Assembly (NCBI GenBank): GCA_035236585.1
Contig: CP141126.1
Span: 66,069,414-66,133,413, forward strand
DNA length: 64,000 bases
Source of the DNA: Warburgia ugandensis
Taxonomy: Eukaryota > Streptophyta > Magnoliopsida > Canellales > Canellaceae
Direction of reading: 5' to 3'
The translations under genes and the position numbers were made by a program. Numbering within the stretch: position 1 is the first letter of the stretch; the number at the start of each line of letters is the position of its first letter. Below the pieces are notes generated by a model. It was not told where the DNA came from. It searched no databases and saw only the letters and a list, made by a program, of their open reading frames with translations. Shown in pieces: positions 36,501 to 45,383 of this stretch.

Positions 36501-39500
36501 TGTATATATTGGGGAAGCTCCAAACTTTCCTTGGAATGAAAGAGAAGAATGCAGAAAGTATCATCAGATTGCAAGAATTGTGAATAAGGGATTCTAGGTA
36601 AATCATCATCATCATCAAAGCCTCATCCCATTTAGGGTCAGCTACATGAATCTTGTTCCTCAATTCTCCTCTATCAAAGATCATTGCCTCATAAAGTCCA
36701 AAAGTTTTCAAAATCTTTTCTCACTACTTCTGTCATGCCCTTTGGGGCCTTTCCCTCACCCTTTGAAAGCCTTCAACTTGAATCAACTCACTCCAAACCA
36801 GTGCCGTTCTCAGTCTCTGTTAAACACATCCAAACCATCAAAGTCTACCTTCTCTCATCTTGTTACCTATTGGTGCTACTCCTAAGTTTACTCTAATATT
36901 TCCATTTCTAATTCTATCTTTTCTTGTCTTGCCACTCATCCATCTCAACATCCTCATTTCAGCTATGCTCATCTTATGCACATGTGGTTCCTTAACTACC
37001 CAACACTCTGATCCATAGAGCATAATCAGCCTTACAACCATCCTATAGAAGTTTCCTTCAATTTGAGTGGCACTCCAGAGGCACATTTCCATTTGTTCCA
37101 ACTCACTTGGATTCTCTAGGTAACATTCCTCTCAATCTCTTGGCTCTCATGAAATATCGATCCCAAGTATTGGAAGTGGTCTTTTTGAGTGACTTTTTGC
37201 TTATCAATTTCTATTGGTGCTTCACTCACACTCTTCTCTCCTTGCTAAAATTGCATTTCATATATTCTATCTTACTTCGGCTAACTTTAAACCCTTTATA
37301 CTCTTTAGCATCTCTCCACAACTCTAGCTTTGTGTTTAAGCCCTCCATTGTCTTATCAATCAAAACTATGTCATCTGCAAATAACATTCAACATTGAATC
37401 TCTTCCTAAAGATGTTTTGTTAACTCATCCATAACCAATGTGAAAAGGTATAAGGCTCAATGCAAGTCCCTAATACAATCCTATAGTGATAGGGAAATCA
37501 CCGGTCTCTCTGCTAGTGGTCTTAAAATTTGTTATCGTTCCCTCATACATATCCTTGATTATATCTACATACCCCTATGAAACCCTTTTCTCTAGGGACC
37601 CTATCATAAACTTTTTCTAAGTCAATATAAAGACAATGTGAAGGTCCTTCCTTCTCTCCCTATACTTCTCTATCAATTGTCTTAACTAGGAAAATAGCTC
37701 CCATAATAGAACTCCTAAGCATGAAACCAAATTGGTTTTCTAATACACTCGTCTCATGTTGTAGCCTCTTCTCAATCACTCTTTTCCAAAGTTTCATGGT
37801 ATGACTCTAAGTTTGATCTAATGGTAATTAGTGCAATTCTGTATATCTCCTTTATTCTTATAAATTGGTACAACAAAGCTTTTCCTTCATTCATTTGGTA
37901 TTTTCTTCGTTTCTATATCTTGTTAAATAACTTTGTCAGCAAAACTACTCCAATATCTCTCATATACTTCCAAACCCCCATTAGTATACCATCGCATCCC
38001 AAGGCCTTTCCTGATTAAATGGATTTTGCAAATCCAGGATGACAAAAGAAGTCCACTTTTGACAAGTGGTTATTCTTAGAAACTGGAGGCAAACTAAGCT
38101 CCTAGTAGATATTGGAAACGTCTAACTTTTGGCACTTCAATGTGTGGAGAGACATAGCTAGCAACATGGAGGAATTCAGAAGACACATCTACTTCAAGCT
38201 CAAAATCAACAACTTAGCTAAACTTTTGCTTAACCCTCTATGTGAGAAATTTTTCCTTATGATTATTTTTTGGCAACTTTTGTATTACCACTGACAATGA
38301 AGCGAATGTAATGGATCTGTTGTTAGGGGGAAGCCATCCTATTCTAGTTCTCCCCATGGGAATGGTTCAAGTAGGAGATAAGGATGTTAGCTAGACTGCT
38401 TGAAGAGATTAAGGCATCCAATATTTCTCACCTTTAGATACAAGCACATTTAAAGTAGAAATTCCCTGGGTCATTGCATGATTAGATACTTCTATTATCG
38501 CTCCTAAAGTAGCAATCTAGCTCCTAAAACTAGTTGTTGGTCTCTTGATATAGAGGCCCTCTTCCAAGTAGCAACTTCTGTTAAACTTACTTCCTTCGTG
38601 GTGGATCACTTGCCCTATTGATAAGAGTTTTCATTGTCAAGAGTCAATGTAGAAGATGCCCAAGGTGTTGCATGGAAGCTGAATCAATTGATTACCTAGC
38701 GATTTGTCTATCAAATGTCACTAGAGCAACATCTAGATAGCTGACCTAGCATGATTCTGGGCCTTTTTTTTTCTTACAGGACTAAAAGCATTCAGAATTT
38801 GAATCCTGGCAGCAACATAAGTATAATGGAAGGGATAAAAAATGGTGAATTTTCTTAAGAGACATGTCAGTAAAAGCTTTGTCCCATTTAATCAGTAAAA
38901 GCTTGCTCTCTTTAGCTGTTCTCTAGGATCTACATCTCTAATGGTGCGACTTTTGACCCATCCTCCAAATGTTATCATAAAGGAAATTTTGGGGCCTCAA
39001 AGGAGCCTCAACAGTGAACTGTTCTAAGGTCAAACTTAATAGATCCAGCTGTAGAAATCATGAGCAGCTTCAATGCAGTGGTCCAATGAGAGAGTACAGC
39101 TATCGTGTTATATTGCCTTTTCCACTCTGATCGAGGTGAAGGGCTTCAGTGAGATAGCAGTTCAGGTGGCGAGATTGGTATTTGGTTCTGGAATGTTTGC
39201 ATTTGGAACCATTGGCCAGGGAAGGTGAACCGAGATGTTGCTTTGTTGCTTGTAGGATACAATGTCATGCCGCTGGGAGTTCACTGGTGCTATTTATGTG
39301 GAGGAATGCACTGAAGGGCAGTCAATATTCTTTTTTCATATACAGTAGTGGGCCAAAGAGCTAGCAAGTCGGTTGGCCAAATATGGTATTCAAAGAGGGG
39401 TTATATCGTCTGAATCATATCCAATTAATGAGGGTCATTAGCAAGTCTCCTTAGCGGTTCTATATTGTATTTGCAGTCATCACTCGTTCTCCAGTTTCAT

Positions 39501-42500
39501 ATTACATAGGAAATTCATCTTTCAAAAAGAAACTTAGAAACAACAATGCTAATGGTCCATAAGATATGTGCACAAACCACTTGGCGACAATGAGAGGTGA
39601 TTTCTTTGGAAGCAAGTCATCCAACACTGGCTCAAGGCCTGGATACTGCAATAAGAGTGGACCTCATCTTAGAAGATCATGTCAAGTATATTCACAATTG
39701 CTTCTTTCCTGTGAGCACAAGTGCGAAGCAAGCAAATGACTATGAGTTATAAAACAAACCTCGTCAGCAATACTTTGCCGAATCTTGCGTTGCACAGATG
39801 CCTTAACTTGATTTTGTGAGGAGACATCTTCATATGTAAACCTTGCCAAAACAAAACAAAACAAAATAATAATAATATCCAATGAGACCATAATGTCCTT
39901 GGCTCATTTAAGAATGTGGAGGGTTTGCTAAAGCATCAAAATTTCTATACAAGACTAATAATATATAACTACAACTTAATACCTAAAGCTGCAACAACTA
40001 TTATGATCTACCTTGCGGACCAGTCATTTTAAGCATTTAACTTGGGAAATGTCACAGTAATAAAAGCATATATACTATATATATGAGTACCAGTAATTGC
40101 AAATGCCCAAGGGGCCTGTGAAAAGCAGATGCCATACTATAGGGCATTATTTTGGCCAATCTAAGCCATCATTATATCAACATGTGTTAGTTAGGCCACT
40201 AAAAATCAGCCATTGAAGCATTCTAACCACTAATCTCTGATTGTATGAATCCAAATGTTCTGATTTTACAACTCAACCAACATAGGCCAAGATTATCCAA
40301 TGGCCATGATTTTTGGTGTGTAGCCTACCTAAGACATTAAAAAATGGTGAATAGCTTAGACCTCCTAAAAATCATGCCCAGGTGTCAAAAAGTAGGCATG
40401 CCTGCTCCTCATGCTTCTTAGGCATCTGGACTCTGCACTTTGTGTGTGTGTGTGTGTGTGTGTGCGCGCTCAAATGCATACACATTGGATGTGTTCTTCT
40501 GCATATAGCAGCTTTTATTCTTGCACGGGCCCAAGAATAATTCTTCACTAACTTCAGAGAAAATTAATGGAAAGCACTCAGTTGCAACCAATATGAACGT
40601 GAATAAGATAAACTTCATGTCCATTGCTGATTAGTACTATTTGACACTGCTCCAAAAACATTCATTATTTCCAGAAGGAAAGGCAGTACAAAGACAAAAG
40701 TAAGCATAAAGCTATTGCCCTACCCATCAACTTCGGTTTATGTAAATCATTCTAAAATATAACACTGACAGCAAACATGCCCATGACACCAACAGAATTA
40801 ATACTTATTCAAGAAAAATGACAAAGACATCAGTTCAGTTTAAGAACTGATAGAGCCAATGCAAAGAACAAAAATAACAATAAAGCAGTCACCACAAAAC
40901 ATAGGCATTTACTGCTACAGCTCTGTACATCAATGTTTGTCTGGACATCTAAGGCTGGAAACTGTATGATGAATGTTTTTGTCCAGAATCAACGTAGCAA
41001 ATTAGTTTAAGCTGCATCAAGCTGAATTGGTGTAGCAAACTCCCCAACTCAAGGTTTGTCTCCCCAAAGCCCGCTTTTGCCCATGACCACTTTTTGGCTC
41101 CTTCAACTTCTCTGCCATCAATACTATGGCTCATATGGATTGGCCAGATCATCTGAGCACTTGGACAAGCTTGCTGGAGTTGACTCCCTTTACAACAGCT
41201 GCTTTTTATTCACATCCTACTTTTTCGTTTTTGCAACACTGGTTGAACTAAATATACATGAATATTAGGTAGAAATTAGTGTGAAGGTAAGTGCATAGTT
41301 GAATTCACACCACTTTGTGCTGTGAATTTTTAGAGTGCATTATGTGCACTATGTCTTGTCTTTCAAGCTTATTATGTATTTATTCTCCTTTTAAGTTCTC
41401 TATCTTTTCTGAGTTACTAGTTTATTATCTTATCTTTTTCTCTGACAAGTAATCTTGAAACAGTTTGCATTCTAGTACAATTTGTTTTTCCAACTCATCA
41501 TGAGCTTCATCATTCATGATAACAAAGGTTGGTGGCCATATACTCTAGTGATAGGGATCAAAACTATATTGATGGGCCAAGTGGGGTTTAAGGTATCACA
41601 CTTAAAAGCCCATAAGAATGGTCCACTCCAGCAAGCCTACTCCAGAAGATAATTGACCAGATTACTTATATCTCCATCAAGATTTATGTGATCTGTTGAC
41701 CAATTGATTAGCTTTAATATCAGTAAGTGCTTGTGCAAAACAGCAGCAGAAAAGTTGACCATTGATTGGCTTTAGTTTTTATAAATACCTATGCATTATT
41801 GGATGGCCAAAAGTTGACCAGACTGATTAGCTTTTGATACTGTTTATGCCTATTAGGAAGATAGTAACCAGTAGATCTAGACAGAATGGGTTGTAAGCTC
41901 TATAAATATGATTTAGAAAATTTTGAATCAATGCATAAGTAAAAGATTTTGTAGCCAATGTAACTACAAGATTGGTGTGATGCCCAATCATTTGGAGTGA
42001 TTCCAAAGAGAAATCCCAGCGATGTGACTCCATTGGTGGTCTTCAAATTGTTGATATGACTTCAACTTGCCTGTAGGCACCCTACCAGTGTGATTCGTAC
42101 AATAGTATCATAATCATTTGGAGTGATTCCAAATGCATTTTTATATTCTTTTTTCATTTCCTTCGGGTTTTATGTGTGCGGTTTTACTTTATACTCTACA
42201 AGATTTCAACTGCTTAGCACAAGTTTCTGTCAGATAAGTTCTTCCCCCTTGTCCTGCATGACTTAGTGACCAAAGACATCTGCACTGATTGCATCATTAG
42301 TGTTAGCAGATGATATGCTATGTTATGAAAATAATGCCTTTTTCATGCATCGTAGTCTAGCTTCCGTTCTCCTCTTCGGTCTACCTGATTTCTATAAAAT
42401 ATTCATTGTAAAAGATGTCAAATGCCTAGGCATTGCAGCAATATTTCCCTCTAAATATACCGGTAGAAACTATGCAACTTTCTATATTCATCCTACTTGA

Positions 42501-45383
42501 AGTTTGAACTCAAATTTTACTTAAAACTCTCAAAACTGATTCCCATTCTCCCTAGCCCCAAGCCTTGAAAGGTCCTTGCAAGACTGATCACTCTCATGAA
42601 ATTAAGCTCCATTCTCCCGAGCCTCAACCTAGGAAGGTCCTTGTGAAACAGCTTATCCCCAATCTGTCTCATAATTTTGTGCCGGAAGGCATTCTTTCTA
42701 CATCCAATCTTTTGCATTTGTCAAAAAGATATAGAGCCTCCTGTTCCTCTTACAATTGGAACTTCCTTTCAAATAATAGGAAGCATGTTCAAGAAAAAGA
42801 AAAGGATGCATGAAGTTTCTTTTCTTCATTCTTCCCTTCTAATAGAAAGTCTCTTGAAACCTTTCATGGTCAAATGCTATTACTCTTGCAATTTTAGAGC
42901 AACAGCATACAGTAGATTCAAAGAGACATTTATGAAAGTCAACCTTTCACAAAATAATAAATCACCTTTTCCAAGACGCAAATGCTTTGACTCTTCCTAT
43001 CACCATTCACGTCATTTAGAAAGGAACACCAATACCAAGACGAGAATGAAATATAACTTTTTCAAGAAGTTCACATGCATACCTTACAAAGGGCTCAAAA
43101 ATTTTGCCAACAATGAGAAAAAATTTCCACAAAATTGTCCCCTATTTGAAAAAGAAATAGAAGGCCAATTTTCCCATTTGCAAAGCAATAATTACAACAA
43201 CAATCAAATAGCAAAAGTAAATTAAGGGTCCACTATCACCTTTGACAAAGCAAAATGGAAATCTATTTGGGATACATCAAAATTTTGTGAATAAGAAAGT
43301 TTTTTATAGAGTTTGTTGAATCAAGTGGTTCAACGTAAGACAACAACCCCTTGATGACTCAAGATAGAATAACTCAACCAAAAGATGCAATCATCTTCCA
43401 TTTACAAATAATACCAAACACTACCCTTTGAATGTAAATCACCTCCAACTTATGAGAGGATACAATTTGGCAATCAAGCTCCTACTTTTGAAATGCTTAA
43501 ACCATTAGTACTAAAGCCACTCTAATGCCCCATTCCGATTACATTTCTGACCAACCTCTCTTCATTTAGTACATAATTCAAGACAAGCGAAAAAATATAA
43601 TCATTTGCAAGAAAGCACTTAAACCCAACTTTCACAACAAAAAAGTAGGGACGGTAATCTAGGGACCCACCCCGTACTTACTTGGGGCAGGGCGGAGCAA
43701 GACATCGGTGACCCTTAACCACTAAAGGGCAAATTAATGTCAAGCAAGGTGGGTCTAGGGCAGGTATTGGACAGGAAGGAAAAACCCGCCGATCCTACCC
43801 AGCATTTTGTAGTTATTTACATATTAAAAATGCTCACACTTTTATTTGTCTTTGGTTAAATGGCAAGGGCATTTTTGTAAAATTATATTAGACAAATAAA
43901 GGAAAAAGAAAAAACCTATCTGTATCTCGCAGCTCTCACTCTCCTCTCTTATTTTCCATCTCTTCTTTTCTTCAACCTCTCCCCTATTTGAAAAAGAAAA
44001 AATAATTCCAGCAAAAACACTGATTTCATTGGCTCTCTCTCCCCACCTCTCTCCTTTTCTCTTTCTCTAACCTTTTAGGTGTTTCTAACAGTTTTCCTTC
44101 TAAATATTATCCGCCATCAATTTTCTAATACAGTACAACAGTGGTTAGGATTATACGAGGGATATTTTTAGGATGCACCATTCTTCAAACATCCTCGTCA
44201 AAAGGCTAGAACCCTCTCTGAATTTCTTCCAATGAATTTAATTGTAACTCTATTAAAGGGCAAACATATGCTTAAAAAGAAAAATAAAAATTACCATGAT
44301 CACGAGCAAATTTGGTGAGGGAAAAAAGTTGCCTCATCCCACCCTGACCTGTAACAATTGATGGGGTAAGGTGGGTCAAACTGGTGTTTTCATAGTTTGC
44401 CCCACCATTGGGTTGCAAATTTCAATGACCTAGGGTGGGTTGGGGCGAGGCAAGATAAATTAACTCATGGGGGCGAGGCAATTAAAAACCTGCCTTGCTC
44501 TACCCCATTCCCATGCCTAAACAAAATCCAAAAATGAAAACTCCAATACATGCCCTATTCTATATACTCACAAACTATGAATATGAGCGAGTAATACCAT
44601 TGCATGCTACCATAGACACATCTCTCTCTTACCATTTCATACCATGCAAATTCCATGTCCCATACAAGCATCAATAGTATAAACAAACACTTTGGTCAAT
44701 CTAAGCACAGTTCACTTTCCCATGAATATCTAAATCCAAACAACTATTATTATCTAACACCCTACTAGATACACCATTCCACTTCTCAACGCAAGTTTGC
44801 AACAATCATCTAAGAACCTCATGGACATTTGCCAAAAATTATAATAATCCAGATTTTACCATCACTAAGCATCGCCACCAAACTCCTTTGTATATAGTAT
44901 ATTGCCAAGGGATGGGTAAATCATACTATCTTAATTATTAATTTCAATTTCGGAACTGACTACCAAACGAATCAATGGCTGTGAGATGGCATTGGCACAG
45001 TTTAATTTTGTAAGAATCATAACTAAACCAAGAAAATATCTGTGTTTATCATACCAATGTTTGATTAGACAGACATATATCAACTACTACATTTTCAGTA
45101 GTTTCTACCTACAATTGATGCATTACAAAAACAGACATCTCCAGGATTATGTGAAACCACCAAAAACGTATTAAACAAGATGTACAGGCACTGGTTCAAA
45201 TTTGCAAACGCATTCTCCGGTAAATCAAAAGATTATAAACGAAAAAAAACACGCACGATCAAAGATTCTCAGATAACACCTCCTGAGCCCTCAACCCTAA
45301 GCAACCGAAGGAATGGAAACGAAGACGATCAGAAGATAAAGAAACTACGGAAGCAAGAGACGATAAACTTACTTCTTGAACAT
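15525..45383 (-). CDS. MCTS1: MCTS1/MCT-1 homologue, PUA-domain translation re-initiation factor, 8 coding exons
   Basis: Coding join (minus strand): 45383-45373, 39841-39760, 39645-39578, 34034-33937, 33549-33413, 33137-33070, 16973-16910, 15542-15525. This totals 546 nt, encoding 181 residues and a stop, which I believe is the usual length of plant homologues. All seven introns are GT-AG, and the codon phases match at every junction. The protein starts MFKKF and ends MEKLD. An N-terminal pre-PUA domain covers roughly residues 3-85 and a PUA RNA-binding domain about 92-171, with [20 protein letters not shown] near 97-116 and [18 protein letters not shown] near 158-175. In other eukaryotes MCTS1 pairs with DENR to recycle 40S subunits and promote re-initiation after short upstream ORFs in the cytoplasm. 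Introns are 5531, 114, 5543, 387, 275, 16096 and 1367 bp. The frame is open with no damage, so it is probably functional; expression is inferred, not seen. Confidence 0.95.
16019..16197. repeat. Minisatellite, about 44-bp unit, four copies, in MCTS1 intron 7
   Basis: Units beginning 'gaaacaa' occur at 16041, 16084, 16128 and 16172 (spacing 43-44), each reading through 'ttgaaaatgcacyaagraaca'; a partial unit precedes them at 16019. The long minus-strand frames over this stretch are products of the repeat (a unit near a multiple of three), not genes. Confidence 0.9.
16910..16973 (-). CDS. MCTS1: MCTS1 coding exon 7 (residues 155-176)
   Basis: The acceptor is TTTCCAG|A. The exon encodes [20 protein letters not shown] followed by K, the C-terminal signature of MCTS1/Tma20 proteins. 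The donor is AAG|GTTAGT, phase 0. It joins in frame to exon 6 across a 16,096-bp intron. Confidence 0.96.
18507..19529. mobile_element. Non-autonomous hAT-like DNA transposon with perfect 13-bp TIRs and 8-bp target duplication
   Basis: The ends are perfect inverted repeats: CTTAGTTGTCAAT at 18507-18519 and its reverse complement at 19517-19529. Imperfect similarity continues inward. The element is bordered by identical 8-bp copies of ATGCAGCT at 18499-18506 and 19530-19537. An 8-bp duplication is the hallmark of the hAT superfamily. At 1,023 bp with no transposase frame, it must be moved by another element's transposase. It lies in MCTS1 intron 6 and carries a LINE-derived fragment (19136-19385). 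Confidence 0.88.
19136..19385 (+). pseudogene. 3'-terminal fragment of a LINE reverse-transcriptase gene inside the hAT-like element
   Basis: The plus strand translates to [20 protein letters not shown], then, after frame damage, [16 protein letters not shown] and VANP. This matches the C-terminal tail of a common plant LINE polymerase family ([10 protein letters not shown] ... DRGEWR.KIHVADP). The same family occurs at 36600-38015, where the end is followed by a TGATGATG tail. That tail is missing here, so this may be captured internal sequence rather than a fresh LINE insertion. Confidence 0.75.
19714..20063. repeat. 175-bp recent tandem duplication
   Basis: The block containing 'tagcaaaagtagggctgcc' (19724) recurs at 19899. 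The two 175-bp copies (about 19714-19888 and 19889-20063) differ at only a few positions, so this is one of the youngest changes in the window. It lies in MCTS1 intron 6. Confidence 0.93.
20064..20833. other. Intron 6 DNA without a recognised feature
   Basis: No protein domain, RNA gene or element ends were recognised between the tandem duplication and the SINE. Confidence 0.5.
20851..21030 (-). mobile_element. Au SINE, full length, with 17-bp target-site duplication
   Basis: Read on the minus strand it starts 'tagccttggcgcaacgg' (A box), has 'ggtcatgggttcaagg' (B box), then 'agcctcttgtaaaaatgcaa', 'ccttccctagaccccg', 'gtgcactggggctgctcc', and ends in TTTTTT. This is the body plan of Au, a widespread angiosperm tRNA-derived SINE. 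It is flanked by agtagagtagcagatgt (20834-20850) and agtggagtagcagatgt (21031-21047), a 17-bp duplication with one mismatch. Box A and box B are both recognisable, so internal pol III promotion was possible. Confidence 0.93.
21500..22175. repeat. Degenerate tandem array, about 120-134-bp unit, in hAT 5' region
   Basis: The phrase 'ccattataatgctaaa' or a close variant appears at about 21774, 21908, 22028 and 22152, each time after 'cactaaaaa(c)a' and 'gtaatttgtttttg(c)' like words. Four diverged units can be followed. Mononucleotide T-runs between units make exact borders unclear. Confidence 0.65.
22397..23635. mobile_element. Non-autonomous hAT-like element nested in the hAT transposon
   Basis: The ends are inverted: CTATGTAGTTAGATGC at 22397 and, on the other strand from 23635, CTATGTAGTTAAAGGC. 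They are flanked by ctatacat (22389-22396) and ttatacat (23636-23643), an 8-bp duplication with one mismatch. Both ends continue into GC-rich subterminal DNA with words such as gcgcctaggc. The first nine bases match the left end of the surrounding hAT transposon, so it was probably mobilised by the same transposase. There is no transposase in its 1,239 bp; the centre is a 160-bp tandem array. Confidence 0.8.
22545..23135. repeat. Tandem array, about 160-175-bp unit, four copies, inside the nested element
   Basis: The string 'cacacatgaagacacaagc' starts at 22551, 22710, 22872 and 23047, followed each time by 'atgggaaagctatat'. Spacings are 159, 162 and 175. Between them come 'aactgttattttcrgaaa' and A-rich words. 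The fourth unit is the most diverged. Confidence 0.92.
23690..25985 (+). pseudogene. hAT transposase pseudogene (BED finger, DUF659-like core, C-terminal dimerisation region)
   Basis: The pieces appear in the right order but in shifting frames with many stops. A BED zinc finger lies at about 23730-23870 (WCKLCG then, after a shift, [20 protein letters not shown]). Then [15 protein letters not shown] lies near 24200. A DUF659-like core is at 24560-24790 ([20 protein letters not shown] and [10 protein letters not shown]). Next comes [16 protein letters not shown]-like sequence near 25450-25520, and [14 protein letters not shown] near 25650. Finally there is a separate exon, [20 protein letters not shown], at about 25838-25935, the start of the hAT dimerisation domain. 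A 24-bp tandem duplication is at 25529-25576. It lies antisense to MCTS1. No active transposase can be made. Confidence 0.85.
25990..29605 (+). pseudogene. copia gag-pol polyprotein pseudogene
   Basis: Domains on the plus strand: end of gag (25990-26215), then a CCHC knuckle at 26234-26275 whose second Cys is Tyr. The protease site near 26504-26530 reads ILYSGASDH where DSGAS is expected. The GAG-pre-integrase domain is at 26830-27040. The integrase core is at 27045-27450 ([28 protein letters not shown], so D, D and E are kept). Reverse transcriptase is at 28200-28870, with [20 protein letters not shown] and YVDN in place of YVDD (Asn at 28659). RNase H is at 29240-29500 ([20 protein letters not shown]). 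Stops replace expected Trp at 26501, 27150, 27435, 29044 and 29224, and Gln at 27321. Frameshifts and a 24-bp duplication near 28762-28810 add to the damage. Confidence 0.92.
29614..29814 (+). repeat. 3' LTR of the truncated copia element
   Basis: The purine tract GAGGGCAAG (29605-29613) immediately precedes TGTTGAATATAG, and the LTR ends in TTTAACA at 29814, giving 201 bp with TG...CA ends. No second copy exists in the window. The length fits RE1-like elements, which have short LTRs. Confidence 0.75.
29815..33069. other. Proximal part of MCTS1 intron 6, mostly unassigned
   Basis: No domain or element ends were recognised apart from small duplications. One diverged pair lies near 30255-30345 and 30370-30460 ('catgttcatttac', 'cagctgtagatgc', 'agaaggat' shared). 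A second is the 63-bp pair at 32664-32789. Short frames here have no recognisable content. Confidence 0.45.
32664..32789. repeat. 63-bp tandem duplication in intron 6
   Basis: The phrase 'ggggagaatatatatcga' at 32681 recurs at 32744, with 'ataacacatccatgaatgac' shared downstream in both. The two copies differ at only a few bases. Confidence 0.88.
33070..33137 (-). CDS. MCTS1: MCTS1 coding exon 6 (residues 133-155 part)
   Basis: The acceptor is TCCAG|GCT. The exon encodes [20 protein letters not shown] and EDI (last codon split), the PUA core strand region. The donor AT|GTAAGT opens the 16.1-kb intron 6. Confidence 0.96.
33413..33549 (-). CDS. MCTS1: MCTS1 coding exon 5 (residues 87-132), first half of PUA domain
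   Basis: The acceptor is TTGCAG|AT. The exon encodes [20 protein letters not shown] and then [14 protein letters not shown], the most conserved stretch of the PUA domain, where MCTS1 proteins contact RNA and the ribosome. The donor is GTC|GTAAGA, phase 0. Confidence 0.96.
33937..34034 (-). CDS. MCTS1: MCTS1 coding exon 4 (residues 54-87 part)
   Basis: The acceptor is TTGCAG|C. The exon encodes [20 protein letters not shown] and then [11 protein letters not shown], the end of the pre-PUA domain. It finishes with one base of Tyr87 before the donor GTAACA. Confidence 0.95.
34035..36599. other. MCTS1 intron 3, distal part, unassigned
   Basis: No gene, RNA or element was recognised. A 17-bp direct repeat ('taacttgaaaaccagt') occurs twice near 34638-34668. 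The interval ends at the tail of the LINE copy. Confidence 0.45.
36600..38015 (-). mobile_element. 5'-truncated LINE (non-LTR retrotransposon) in MCTS1 intron 3
   Basis: The minus strand carries, in order, a [16 protein letters not shown]-like start (about 38010), [14 protein letters not shown] and NQFGF (about 37790-37720), [14 protein letters not shown] (about 37620), [20 protein letters not shown] (about 37550-37500), [15 protein letters not shown] (about 37450-37400), and the catalytic box LFADDIVLI (about 37385-37360). Then come [17 protein letters not shown] and [17 protein letters not shown] (37060-36920) and [20 protein letters not shown] and ADPKWDEA (36710-36620). The 3' end is a (TGA)n-like tail at about 36600-36618. 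It is a standard plant LINE polymerase with several frameshifts and is on the same strand as MCTS1. The FADD Asp pair is kept, but the frame is broken. Confidence 0.88.
38016..39577. other. MCTS1 intron 3, proximal part, unassigned
   Basis: No domain, RNA or element end was recognised between the LINE and exon 3. Confidence 0.45.
39578..39645 (-). CDS. MCTS1: MCTS1 coding exon 3 (residues 32-54 part)
   Basis: The exon begins after TTGCAG and encodes [18 protein letters not shown], matching the family's 'P(G)(I/L)EP...(L/I)(L/M)PKK' region. It ends TG|GTTTG in phase 2, giving Cys54 once joined to exon 4. Confidence 0.95.
39760..39841 (-). CDS. MCTS1: MCTS1 coding exon 2 (residues 4-31)
   Basis: The acceptor ends in CAAG and the donor is GAG|GTTTG. 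The exon completes Lys4 and encodes the N-terminal segment containing [19 protein letters not shown], a highly conserved signature of plant MCTS1. It ends in phase 0, and only 114 bp of intron separate it from exon 3. Confidence 0.95.
40441..40464. repeat. (TG)12 microsatellite in MCTS1 intron 1
   Basis: An uninterrupted TG run of 24 bases is followed by a short CG run. It is a likely length-variable marker. Confidence 0.97.
41510..42230 (+). mobile_element. Possible SIRE-like copia solo LTR in intron 1
   Basis: A 'catgataacaaaggttggtgg' like start (about 41514) is followed by repeated 'gttgacca(g)attgattag' words, a TATA-like 'ctataaatatgatt' at about 41900, a duplicated 'atcatttggagtgattccaaa' (about 41988 and 42114), and 'actctacaagatttcaac' near the end. 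These words and their order resemble LTRs of SIRE/Maximus copia elements. No primer site or polyprotein follows, so it would be solo or decayed. Borders are estimates. Confidence 0.4.
42677..43225 (+). other. Orphan 182-codon open frame, unidentified
   Basis: This is the longest uninterrupted frame in the window: ATG at 42677, stop at 43225, with no stop over 182 codons in AT-rich intron DNA. The product would be basic and rich in Lys, Asn, Phe, Ser and His, with a run of Lys near residue 40 and Asn-rich C-terminal residues. I see no signal peptide, no membrane span and no domain I recognise. It lies antisense in MCTS1 intron 1, about 450 bp after an LTR-like segment, so it may be a relic of retroelement coding sequence. 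Chance is also possible. Confidence 0.25.
43646..44519. mobile_element. hAT-like MITE with GC-rich subterminal regions, MCTS1 intron 1
   Basis: The left end TAGGGACGGTAAT (43646) and the right end, read on the other strand, TAGGCATGGGAAT (44519) form a partial inverted pair. Both lead into 'ggggc(a)gggcgg' and 'ggggcgaggc' rich DNA that contrasts with the AT-rich intron. This is the look of a common plant hAT MITE type beginning (C/T)AGGGATGGCAATGGGGC. The 8-bp flanks (A-rich, ending acaaaaaag and starting aacaaaat) do not match cleanly, so the duplication is unproven. No coding capacity. Confidence 0.6.
45373..45383 (-). CDS. MCTS1: MCTS1 coding exon 1 (start codon, residues 1-4 part)
   Basis: ATGTTCAAGAA is followed directly by the strong donor GTAAGT. 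It encodes Met-Phe-Lys and two bases of Lys4, the invariant MFKK start of this family. An in-frame open stretch continues upstream to 45623, but the family start is at 45383, so the first Met of the homologues is chosen here. Confidence 0.92.
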
